Part shown: positions 8,061 to 15,614 of the stretch, in pieces
Position numbering within the stretch: the first letter of the stretch is position 1
Layout: each line of letters begins with the position of its first letter
Assembly (NCBI GenBank): GCA_036379455.1
Contig: DASVGQ010000031.1
Coordinates: 1-17,732 of the forward strand
Direction: 5' to 3'
Origin: SCRT01 sp036379455
Lineage (GTDB): Bacteria; Pseudomonadota; Gammaproteobacteria; Nevskiales; Nevskiaceae
DNA length: 17,732 bases
Position numbers and translations under genes: made by a program
The notes under the pieces: model-generated
What the model was told of the DNA's origin: nothing
Seen by the model: only the letters and a program-made list of their open reading frames with translations
The model's database searches: none

Positions 8061-9788
8061 TCACAGAATACGCGACGCCATGTCGCGGTAGAAACCGCTG
8101 CGCTGCAGAAGCTCTTGGTGCGATCCGCGCGCCACGACGCGCCCGGCGTCCATCACGAGCACCTCGTCCATCCGGTCGAGACCGAGCGCCTGATGCGTCA
8201 CCCACAGCAGGCTGCGATGTCCTCGCCCGTCGACGAAACGCTCGACGATCGCACGCGCCGCGCGCGGATCTAGACCTTCGGTTGCCTCGTCCAGCAGCAA
8301 GATCGGCGCCGGGCTCAGCCAGGCGCGCGCCAGGCACAGGCGGCGGGCCTGCCCGGCCGACAGGGCCATGCCTCCCGCGCCCACGAAATGATCCAGGTGC
8401 GCATCGAAACAACGCACCTCGTCCGCCAGGCAGGTCGCTTCCAGAGCGGCCCACAGACGCTCATCGTCGGCCTGCGGCGCCGCAAGCCGCAGGTTCTCGC
8501 GGATCGTCGTGCTGAACAGGCGTGTCGACTGACCTGCCCAGGCGAACTGCCGCCGTAGCGGCTCGAGCGCGTAGTCCACGACTGGCCGGCCGCCGAGCGT
8601 AACCGTGCCGCGCTGCGGATCGTGGAACCGCATCGCGAGTCGCGCGATCGAGCTCTTGCCAGCACCGGATGCGCCGACGAGGGCGATGGCCGCGCCTGCC
8701 GGCAGATCGAGGGTCAGGTCCGCTACCGCGTCGCGCGCGCCTCCCGGATAACGGAAGCCCACCGCCTCGAAGCGGAGCGCGCTGCTCTGCACTTCACGAA
8801 GCGGCGACACGCGCTCCGTCACTGCAGGCTGTTCGTCCGCCAGCGCGAACACGCGGCGTGCCGCGGCCAGCGTATCGTCGAGGACGCGAAACGCAGCCGG
8901 TAGTCCCTGCACGCCCTCAACGCTCGCCAGCACGACGAAGACCAGCAGCGGCAGCACCAGCGGCGACATTGCGCCCGACAAGACGCCGGGCGCCGCGAAC
9001 CACCACGTCAAGGTGATCGCCACGCCGCTGACGAGCACCGTGAGCGCTGCGGCCGCTGTCTCCAGCGACAGGCCCGCGCGCTGTTCACGCAGCCAGTCAT
9101 CACTTGCGCGCTCCACGCGCGCTGCAACTGCCGGCAGCCCCCCGCAGATCGTCAGCTCGCCGATCCCGGCGAGCTCCTCCGTCAGCGCCGCCTTCACCTC
9201 ACCTTCCACGCTCGCTGCACGCTCCGCGTGACGGCGTCCCATGCGCTGCGCCGCCACCGGCAGAAGCACGCCGACGCAGGCCAGCAGCACGAGATCCACC
9301 CACGCCACGGCCGGGGAGTGGAAGGCGAGAAAGGCCAGCACGGCCGCCGCCGAGCATGCCGCCACGATCACCGGCGAGAAGATCCGCAACCAGGCGTTGT
9401 CGAGCGCGTCGACGTTCGCCACGAGTCGTGTCAGCACGTCGCCCTTGCGGTAGTGCCCGAGCACCGCGGGCGCGAGCGGCTGGACGCGGGCGTATACCCA
9501 CACGCGCAGGCGGCTGAGCAGCCGCAGCGTCGCGTCGTGGTTCACGACGCGTTCGGCGTAGCGGCCGACCGTTCGCATCAACGCGAAGGCGCGGATGCCC
9601 GCCGAGGGCGTGAAATAGTTCATTGATGCGCCGATCAGCCCCGCCGCCGCCATGGCGGCGATGAACCATCCGGCAAGCCCGAGCAGCGCGACGTTGGCGA
9701 GAACGACCACCAGCGCGAGCGCCGCTCCCAAGGCGAAGCGCCCGCGCGCGGAATGCCCGAGCCGCAGCAGGCGAAAGAGGTCCTTCAC
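8061..9788 (-). CDS. cydC: ABC transporter CydC (cytochrome bd assembly)
   Basis: CydC forms a heterodimeric inner-membrane ABC transporter with CydD that is required to assemble cytochrome bd. It was first described as a glutathione/cysteine exporter, and more recent work points to haem. The 575-aa product has an N-terminal six-helix region (about 15-310) and a nucleotide-binding domain with Walker A GASGAGKSS at about 372-380, a signature LSAGQ at 476-480 (the usual LSGGQ is altered) and Walker B ILLLDEA at 496-502. I choose GTG at 9788: it forms a GTGA overlap with the cydD stop, has GAGG six bases upstream and gives a length close to E. coli CydC (573). A GTG at 9812 is the alternative. 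Confidence 0.93.
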   Translation of the reverse strand: MKDLFRLLRLGHSARGRFALGAALALVVVLANVALLGLAGWFIAAMAAAGLIGASMNYFTPSAGIRAFALMRTVGRYAERVVNHDATLRLLSRLRVWVYARVQPLAPAVLGHYRKGDVLTRLVANVDALDNAWLRIFSPVIVAACSAAAVLAFLAFHSPAVAWVDLVLLACVGVLLPVAAQRMGRRHAERAASVEGEVKAALTEELAGIGELTICGGLPAVAARVERASDDWLREQRAGLSLETAAAALTVLVSGVAITLTWWFAAPGVLSGAMSPLVLPLLVFVVLASVEGVQGLPAAFRVLDDTLAAARRVFALADEQPAVTERVSPLREVQSSALRFEAVGFRYPGGARDAVADLTLDLPAGAAIALVGASGAGKSSIARLAMRFHDPQRGTVTLGGRPVVDYALEPLRRQFAWAGQSTRLFSTTIRENLRLAAPQADDERLWAALEATCLADEVRCFDAHLDHFVGAGGMALSAGQARRLCLARAWLSPAPILLLDEATEGLDPRAARAIVERFVDGRGHRSLLWVTHQALGLDRMDEVLVMDAGRVVARGSHQELLQRSGFYRDMASRIL

Positions 9789-11524
9789 GACGCGCCTCGC
9801 GGAGGCGCCCACCCTGCCGTGTCGCGCACAACCGCCTGCTGCGGACTATAGCGGTCGACGACCCTTCCTTCTTCGAGGACGATGACCCGGTCCGCCGCGC
9901 GCACGGTGTGCAGACGATGGGCAATGGAGATCATCGTGCGCCCTCGACGCAGCTGCTCCAGAGCCGCAACGACGGCGCTTTCGCTCTCCACGTCCAGACT
10001 CGCGGTCGGCTCATCGAGGATCACGAGCGGCGCATCTCGCAGGAAGGCACGCGCCAGCGCGATGCGCTGCACTTCCCCGCCCGACAACCCCGCTCCGCCT
10101 TCCCCAACGAGCGCATCGAAGCCCTGCGGCAGGGCTTCGATGAAGGCGCGCGCCTGCGCACGTTCCGCCGCCGCCACGATCGCCGCGCGCGGGCAGTCGT
10201 GAAGTCCCAACGCGATGTTGTCGGCCACGCTGCCGGCAAACAGGTGCGCGCGCTGCGGGACCCAGGCGAGGGTTTGGCGCCATGCCTCGGGCTGCAGCTC
10301 GTCCAGGCGCTGCCCGGCCACGATGATCTGCCCCGCCGTGACGGGCATGAACCCGAGCAGGAGATTCATGAGCGTGCTCTTGCCCGCGCCGGTAGCACCG
10401 ATGAGCGCCACATGTTCCTGCGGTGCGACGCGCAGAGTCACGCTTCGCAGCGCGTCCCGCGACGCCCCGGGATAGCGGTACGTGACGTCCTCGAAAACCA
10501 CCGTGAACGCGCCATCGGGTCGCAAGCCGCGGCGCCCCCGGCCGGTCGCGATCGGCTCGGCCATGATGTCCGCGATGTCCTCCGCGGCAGCAACGGCGGC
10601 AAGCCGCGCGTGATAGGCGTCTCCGAGCTTGCGCAACGGCTGGTAGAACTCCGGCGCGAGAAGCAGAACCGCCAGCCCGGCGGTAAAGCCGATGTCCCCC
10701 CAGAACAGGCGAAAGCCGACCAGCACGGCGACCATGGCGATGCTCAGCATCGACAGGAATTCCAGCGCAAAGGATGAGAGGAAAGCCACGCGCAGCACGC
10801 GCATCGTGCTCCTGCGGTAGTCCTCCGAGAGCTTCGTGACGACCTTCTCTTCCGCGTGCCCGACGCCGAAGGCCTGCAGGACCGGCAACCCCGCCAGCAC
10901 TTCGAAGAAATGCGCGGAAAGCCGCGCCATGCCACGCCACTGGCGCTGGTTCATGGCAGCCGCGCCCTGCCCCAGCAGCACCATGAACACCGGGATCAGC
11001 GCCGCGGTGCAGGCGAATACCAGCCCCGAGATCCAGTCGACGGGAAAGACCGCAGCCAGGATCGCTCCAGGGACGATCACGGACAGCGCGGCCTGCGGCA
11101 GGTAATCCGCGTAGTAGGCATGCAGCGCCTTTACGCCGTCGACCAGCGTGTTCGCCAGCGCCCCCGGTTGGCGCGCGGCGATCCACAGCGGCCCCAGTGC
11201 GGGGACCTGCGCGAGCAGCCGCCTGCGAACGCGCCCCTGGACCAGCAGCCCCGTGCGATCCGCGGCGGCCGCGCCGACGACGGCAGCCAGCGCGCGTGCG
11301 ACGAACACGACGAGCAGTCCGCCGGTCAGTCCAAGTTCGCTCGCCGCTGGCCGGTGGCCGAAGGCCACCGCGTCGATCAGGCGCGCAAGGATGAAGGCCT
11401 GAGGGATCAGCAGGATGCCGGCAACGGCATGACCGCCGATCGCAGCGGTGAGCGGGCCGCGCACGGCCCGCGCCTGCGCGCTGAGCCACCGGCTCGCCTG
11501 CCGCGCGCGCGCCTTGTCGTTCAC
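9785..11524 (-). CDS. cydD: ABC transporter CydD (cytochrome bd assembly)
   Basis: CydD is the partner half-transporter of CydC. The 579-aa product starts like E. coli CydD (basic N terminus with SRWL, then GILLIPQAFILARLIDAV), has six predicted helices through about residue 300, then a nucleotide-binding domain with Walker A GATGAGKST at 376-384, signature LSGGE at 480-484 and Walker B VILDEP at 501-506. Unlike CydC it carries a canonical signature, so the two ATP sites of the heterodimer may differ. Translation begins at GTG 11524 without a clear ribosome-binding site; the alignment with E. coli supports this start. It overlaps cydC by four bases and is separated by 149 bp from the upstream unknown gene. 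Confidence 0.94.
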   Translation of the reverse strand: MNDKARARQASRWLSAQARAVRGPLTAAIGGHAVAGILLIPQAFILARLIDAVAFGHRPAASELGLTGGLLVVFVARALAAVVGAAAADRTGLLVQGRVRRRLLAQVPALGPLWIAARQPGALANTLVDGVKALHAYYADYLPQAALSVIVPGAILAAVFPVDWISGLVFACTAALIPVFMVLLGQGAAAMNQRQWRGMARLSAHFFEVLAGLPVLQAFGVGHAEEKVVTKLSEDYRRSTMRVLRVAFLSSFALEFLSMLSIAMVAVLVGFRLFWGDIGFTAGLAVLLLAPEFYQPLRKLGDAYHARLAAVAAAEDIADIMAEPIATGRGRRGLRPDGAFTVVFEDVTYRYPGASRDALRSVTLRVAPQEHVALIGATGAGKSTLMNLLLGFMPVTAGQIIVAGQRLDELQPEAWRQTLAWVPQRAHLFAGSVADNIALGLHDCPRAAIVAAAERAQARAFIEALPQGFDALVGEGGAGLSGGEVQRIALARAFLRDAPLVILDEPTASLDVESESAVVAALEQLRRGRTMISIAHRLHTVRAADRVIVLEEGRVVDRYSPQQAVVRDTAGWAPPRGAS

Positions 11525-11673
11525 GACGCGCGCGCCGCGTCGAACGAACCCGCAGCGTCCGCGTTGGACCGCGTCAGGCGACGGTCCCGGCGCGCCGAAA
11601 ACCTCTCAAGGCCGTCAATCGGTCGCCGCCAGCGGCGCGCGCATCCGCAACGAAGGCCGTACAACGCGCTGCG

Positions 11674-12225
11674 TCAGGACACCGATACCGGCCCCGCCTC
11701 GCTGTCGGCCAGTCGGTCGCGGTCGCGCTCGTACTGGTCGATCGCCTTCACCATGGTCGTGATGGCCAGCATGATGTGCTTGATCGCGTCCTGGCGCTCC
11801 TTGCCGATCAGAAACTTCCAGATCTGCCAGGCCGCCTTCTGCAGCTGGCTCGGGTTGATGACTTCCGCATCGATCAACTGTTGCGTGGCCTTGTTGAGCG
11901 ACCACATGCAGTCGTTGATCTGCTCCGGCGTAAGGTTCGCGTTCTCGCTGCCGAGCACCAGCAGGCAGGCACCCATCGGCGCGGCGTCGATCGCCTTGCG
12001 CAACGTTGCGTCGGTTTCGGGATGGTCGTGCAGGTAGCATTCGCCCAGCGCCTGGACGACCGCCATGAGCGCAAGCATCGTCGCCATGTCGTTGTAGAGC
12101 ATGGGATCGCCGCGCACGGCCGCGACCTTCGTCGCGATCTGCATGACGGGCGCCACGATCAGATCGTATTGAGCCTTCGGCAGCGAAGGCCCACTGTCCG
12201 CAGCGTGGTTGTCCGTGTCGGCCAT
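11674..12225 (-). CDS. Unknown 183-aa helical protein upstream of cydDC
   Basis: I do not recognise this family. The 183-aa product has no signal peptide and appears cytosolic and mostly alpha-helical, with long amphipathic stretches (about 18-65, 100-122, 127-172). Hydrophobic residues occur in LALMAVVQAL (51-60) and GACLLVLG (85-92), too short and interrupted for confident membrane helices. It contains four cysteines (C63, C87, C106 and one-off spacing excludes a CxxC motif; only three are separated widely), with a polar C-terminal tail. ATG at 12225 is preferred because GAGG lies eight bases before it and a -10-like TAGAAT is just upstream; the frame is open to 12357. It is the first gene of the minus-strand run leading into cydDC, so a link to oxidase assembly or redox is possible but unproven. 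Confidence 0.72.
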   Translation of the reverse strand: MADTDNHAADSGPSLPKAQYDLIVAPVMQIATKVAAVRGDPMLYNDMATMLALMAVVQALGECYLHDHPETDATLRKAIDAAPMGACLLVLGSENANLTPEQINDCMWSLNKATQQLIDAEVINPSQLQKAAWQIWKFLIGKERQDAIKHIMLAITTMVKAIDQYERDRDRLADSEAGPVSVS

Positions 12226-12256
12226 GGCATCGCACCTCGGAATCGGGATCGCGGCC

Positions 12257-12262
12257 ATTCTA
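12257..12262 (-). promoter_or_regulatory. Candidate -10 element for the 183-aa gene
   Basis: TAGAAT on the minus strand matches the sigma70 -10 at five of six positions and sits about 30 bp before the ATG at 12225. No clear TTGACA-like -35 is found 16-18 bp upstream, so an activator may be needed or the call may be chance. It could drive the unknown gene and possibly cydDC. Confidence 0.35.
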
Positions 12263-12328
12263 CCCACCGCGCCGCCGCGCTCCGATGCCTTGTGACAGCA
12301 TGTCCGCCTTTCACTCACCTGCGGCCTG

Positions 12329-13552
12329 TCACGCTGAGCGGAAACGCATGCGCGCACCGGCGGCCGCGATGATCACGCCGCAGGCGGCTGCGGGCGCGAA
12401 CGCCAGTTCCGCAACGCCCGAGCGGTCCCACAGGATCCCTCCGAGTACCGGGGCCAGCAGCGCGCACAGATAGCTGACCGTGAACATGCCGCCGGCCAGC
12501 CGCTGCACGTCTCCGGGTTCGCTCAGCAGGGCCGGAAGCGTCAGTCCCAGGGTAATGACGACGGCACAGCTCACCCCCATCAGCACGCACCATCCGATGA
12601 TCCACGAAGCCGGCGTCACGAAGAGCCCGACGACGCTGACGGTTGCCAATGCGCCGAAGACCAGGTAGGAAGCGCGCCGCACCGCGATCCGCTGGGCAAG
12701 GAAGAACAGCACAATCGTGGCCGGTATCTGGCTCACGTTCAGCGCCGCCAGCGCGCCGGCGATGAGGTCCGCGTGCCCGCCGCTGGTCAGATAACCGGGA
12801 AGAAAGGCGTTGACGCCAAAATAGACGCCCGATGCACCGCCGACAATGAAGCCCAGCTTCCAGGTCCGTACGCTGCGCCAGTCCGGCCACCAGCGCCGCA
12901 TCGACGCCGCCGCGGCGTGTGCAGCGGCCGTTCCGCTCTCTGCAGCGGCGCGTCTCGCGACATCGCGCTCCCTGAGCTTGACGAGGAGGATCGCCAGCAC
13001 CACCGGAGCCGACCAGAAGACCAGCGTCCACCGCCAGCTTCCGCCCAGCCACGGAAGGATGAACGGCAGGGTCACGGCCGCGGAGATCCCCTCCGCGCTG
13101 AGCATGCCGTTCGAATACACGGCGGTGGCCAGACCGATGTGGCGCGGCGCCCAGTCGCGCACCAGCGCCGGCATCGCCGGCTGCATGATCGCGATGCCAG
13201 CGCCCATGACGAGCGTCGTGGCAAACAGGACCACGGCCCCCGGAGAGATGGCCCGCAGCGCCCCGGCTACGGCAGTCAGCGTCAAGCCGATCACGAGCGC
13301 CCGAATCGTACCGAAGCGGGCGATCAACCCCGCGCCAGGGATCGCCACGAGCGCAAACAGCAGCAACGGCAGACTCGACACGATGCCGATATCGGTCTGC
13401 GACAAACGCAGCCCTGCCTGCAGCCGCGGAATGACCGGCGGCACAGCCAGCAAGGTGGTGCGCAGGGCAACGCCCGCGACCCACAGCACCGCGAGCGTGA
13501 GCAGCAGTTGCCATGCCGCGGACAGGCCGAGGCGCCGCATCAGGCCCGGCAT
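12329..13552 (-). CDS. MFS transporter, CynX/NimT-like
   Basis: This is a 407-aa major facilitator with about 12 hydrophobic helices and a basic linker rich in Ala and Arg in the middle (near RERDVARRAAAESG), the usual loop between helices 6 and 7. The sequence style (GALRAISPGAVVLFATTLVMG, MPALVRDWAPRHIGLATAVYSNG) resembles the CynX/NimT family, whose members include the E. coli cyanate-locus CynX and the 2-nitroimidazole exporter NimT. No cyanase gene is present, so the substrate is unknown. The frame is open to 13756, but the extra N terminus is unlike an MFS start. ATG 13552 or ATG 13540 places the first helix about 10-15 residues in; neither has a strong ribosome-binding site. Confidence 0.82.
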   Translation of the reverse strand: MPGLMRRLGLSAAWQLLLTLAVLWVAGVALRTTLLAVPPVIPRLQAGLRLSQTDIGIVSSLPLLLFALVAIPGAGLIARFGTIRALVIGLTLTAVAGALRAISPGAVVLFATTLVMGAGIAIMQPAMPALVRDWAPRHIGLATAVYSNGMLSAEGISAAVTLPFILPWLGGSWRWTLVFWSAPVVLAILLVKLRERDVARRAAAESGTAAAHAAAASMRRWWPDWRSVRTWKLGFIVGGASGVYFGVNAFLPGYLTSGGHADLIAGALAALNVSQIPATIVLFFLAQRIAVRRASYLVFGALATVSVVGLFVTPASWIIGWCVLMGVSCAVVITLGLTLPALLSEPGDVQRLAGGMFTVSYLCALLAPVLGGILWDRSGVAELAFAPAAACGVIIAAAGARMRFRSA

Positions 13553-13831
13553 CCGCGGCGGCTCGGAACCCCAAGTGCGGCACGTCTCGATCGGCCGACG
13601 AACTGCGCTTCGCTTTGCGTGCCCGGGCATAAGCGTGCGCGAAGCATCATCCTGTGACCATGCGGTCGAAAGTCCCGTCGACGCGCAGCCAGCTTGGCGT
13701 GGAAGCGCTCGGCTCGGGGGCTCTCGCAGCGATCCTTCGCCGTGAAGCGCACCCACTTCGCCCGCTCAGCACGCCGTCCGCTGCAAAGCAAGGGTTGGAA
13801 GTTGCCCGAACGCCACCAAGCGATTCTCCAT

Positions 13832-15235
13832 TCAGTGCCGGCCGTAACGATCCTCAAGGCGCACGATGTCATCCTCGCCGAGGTAGCTGCCAGACTGCAC
13901 CTCGATCAGCTCGAGCGGAATCACGCCGACGTTCTCGAGCGAGTGTACACAGCCGATCGGAATGAACGTCGACTCGTTCTCCGTCACGAGGTATTTCCGG
14001 TCGCCGTTCGTGACTTCCGCCGTCCCCGCCACCACCACCCAGTGCTCGGCGCGGTGATGATGCATCTGCAGGGAAATCTTGCCACCCGGCTTTACCGTGA
14101 TGCGTTTGACCTGGTGTCTCGCGCCGATGTCGACGGAATCGTATTTACCCCACGGTCGGGACACCTCGCGGTGCGTGTCGGGCTCGGCGCGACCCTGCGC
14201 CTTGAGGCGAGCCACCAGCTGTTTGATACGCTGGATTTCGCTCCTGCACGCGACCAGCACCGCGTCCTTGGTCTCCACGATCACGAGATCGTTCACGCCT
14301 AGCGCGACCACCAGACGGCTGTCGGCCCGCACCAAGCTGTTGGAGCAACCATCCACGACAACGTCGCCCTGCAGCACGTTGCCGTCAACGTCCTTCTTGC
14401 CCGCCGACCACAGCGCCGACCACGATCCGATGTCGCTCCAGCCAGCGTCGAGCGGCACCACGACGGCCGCGTCCGTGCGCTCCATCACGGCGTAGTCGAC
14501 CGACTTCGCCGGACAGCGCGCGAAAGCCTCCGCGTCCACGCGGCAAAAACCGAGGTCGCGGGTCGCCCCTGCGAAGGCTGCTTGACACGCGGAGAGGATC
14601 GCCGGCTCGAAGCGCGCCAGCTCCTCCAGGTAACGGCTGGCGCGGAACGCGAACATGCCGCTGTTCCAGAAATACTCGCCGGAAGTGACGTAGCGGTTGG
14701 CGGTCGGAGCGTCCGGCTTCTCGACGAAAGCCGAAATGCGGTAGCCGCCCGCGCTCGCTTCCCCGCGCTGGATGTACCCGTACCCGGTCTCGGGGCCGGT
14801 CGGCACGATGCCGAAGGTCACCAGCTTTCCCGAGTCGGCGAGCCGCAGAACGACCGCAAGCGTCCGCTGGAACGCGGCGATGTCCGCGATCACATGGTCC
14901 GCCGGCAGCACCAGCAGCAGCGGATCCGCGCCGTCGTCCTGGGCCGCCAGTGCGGCCAGTGCGATCGCGGGGGCGGTGTCGCGCGCCGCGGGCTCCAGAA
15001 GGATCTCGCTGTCCGACCATGCGGCCGCCTGCAGCTGTTCAGCCACGAGGAACCGATGGACTTCGTTGCACACCACGCACGCGGGGTCGTGGTCCAGTCC
15101 AGTCAGGCGCCCCAGCGTCTGCTGCAGCATGCTGCCCTCGCCCATCAGCTGCTGGAACTGCTTGGGGTAGAGGGTTCGCGACGCCGGCCACAGGCGCGTA
15201 CCGCGACCTCCCGCCAGCACGACCGGTCTAAACAA
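13832..15235 (-). CDS. manC: Mannose-1-phosphate guanylyltransferase / mannose-6-phosphate isomerase
   Basis: A bifunctional AlgA/ManC/XanB-type enzyme that makes GDP-mannose for capsule, exopolysaccharide or LPS. Seen in the 467-aa product: the nucleotidyltransferase signature LAGGRGTRLWPASR with YPKQF at residues 7-27, the FVEKP motif at 170-174, and a C-terminal type II isomerase cupin beginning at RPWGKYDSV (about 360) with metal-binding HHH at 392-394 and H398. The start is probably TTG at 15235, because a strong GAGGAGGAGG lies five bases upstream and the protein then opens FRPVVLAGG like its homologues; a TTG at 15256 would put that site inside the gene. No other sugar-nucleotide or glycosyltransferase gene is in the window. 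The integrated element begins about 115 bp upstream. Confidence 0.92.
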   Translation of the reverse strand: MFRPVVLAGGRGTRLWPASRTLYPKQFQQLMGEGSMLQQTLGRLTGLDHDPACVVCNEVHRFLVAEQLQAAAWSDSEILLEPAARDTAPAIALAALAAQDDGADPLLLVLPADHVIADIAAFQRTLAVVLRLADSGKLVTFGIVPTGPETGYGYIQRGEASAGGYRISAFVEKPDAPTANRYVTSGEYFWNSGMFAFRASRYLEELARFEPAILSACQAAFAGATRDLGFCRVDAEAFARCPAKSVDYAVMERTDAAVVVPLDAGWSDIGSWSALWSAGKKDVDGNVLQGDVVVDGCSNSLVRADSRLVVALGVNDLVIVETKDAVLVACRSEIQRIKQLVARLKAQGRAEPDTHREVSRPWGKYDSVDIGARHQVKRITVKPGGKISLQMHHHRAEHWVVVAGTAEVTNGDRKYLVTENESTFIPIGCVHSLENVGVIPLELIEVQSGSYLGEDDIVRLEDRYGRH

Positions 15236-15240
15236 GCCGC

Positions 15241-15250
15241 CCTCCTCCTC
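15241..15250 (-). promoter_or_regulatory. Ribosome-binding site fixing the manC TTG start
   Basis: GAGGAGGAGG on the minus strand, five bases before TTG at 15235. It argues against the upstream TTG at 15256, for which these bases would be coding. Confidence 0.7.
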
Positions 15251-15348
15251 GCGCAAAAGCCCGATTGGTCGGCCGCGTCACGGCCCCGTCTCAGCCGGAG
15301 ATTAGACCGGTAATCACGCAGGCGTAGCGCGCGTATGCCGGCACGACG

Positions 15349-15395
15349 TGGAGGCTAGGGCCGGAATTGAACCGACGTACGCGGATTTGCAGTCC
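15349..15395 (-). other. attachment site: 3' fragment of tRNA-Cys(GCA)
   Basis: On the minus strand this 47-nt block reads as the 3' part of a cysteine tRNA: anticodon loop with TGCAAA (anticodon GCA), 3' anticodon strand TCCGC, variable loop, T arm GTCGG-TTCAATT-CCGGC, acceptor strand CCTAGCC, discriminator U and CCA at 15351-15349. No matching 5' acceptor strand (GGCTAGG) or normal D arm is found on the right, so this is not an intact gene. Just upstream there is an extra G compared with a standard anticodon stem. A truncated tRNA 3' end beside an integrase gene is the usual mark of a distal attachment site. The 3' end faces manC, so the element lies to the right. Confidence 0.75.
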
Positions 15396-15513
15396 CGCAT
15401 AACTAGTATCTTAGAGCATCTTCGGATCTCTTGCAGAGCCTGTAAACAACTGATCCTTCAAGAATCGCGGATTCGTCGAAGGTAAGACGATTTCGGTTGG
15501 TTTCTGGTACGTT

Positions 15514-15545
15514 TAGGGACTGAGTAGGGACTAAGTAGGGACTGG
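15514..15545 (+). repeat. Three tandem 11-bp repeats, candidate integrase arm sites
   Basis: TAGGGACTGAG (15514-15524), TAGGGACTAAG (15525-15535) and TAGGGACTGG (15536-15545, diverging at the end) follow head to tail about 70 bp before the integrase start. An 11-bp period places equivalent bases on roughly one face of the helix. Arm-type sites of tyrosine integrases are often short direct repeats near the int gene, so that is the leading reading; autoregulation of int is an alternative. The core GGGACTG also occurs at the tRNA remnant on the opposite strand (15390-15396). Confidence 0.6.
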
Positions 15546-15614
15546 ACGCGGATAAACCGCCAACGACTCCACCTCGTTCCTTCTCCTTGGCCATGCCAGA
15601 ACACAGGAGCCATG

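Noticed and set aside
6294..8273. Plus-strand open frame of 659 codons opposite cydA
   Set aside because: Antisense of the unmistakable cydA with its haem ligands; very rich in Arg, His and Asp, with no domain.
11590..11625. Possible FNR/Anr box before cydD (TTGACGGCCTTGAG on the minus strand)
   Set aside because: The second half does not match the inverted ATCAA half-site, so it is not an FNR-type palindrome.
15349..15420. Intact tRNA-Cys gene
   Set aside because: No 5' acceptor strand or D arm matches, and the anticodon loop has eight bases, so it is a fragment.
15403..15594. 63-codon minus-strand frame between manC and int
   Set aside because: Its sequence is a translation of the tandem repeats and part of the attachment region; no family resemblance, and it lies in the integrase-binding zone.
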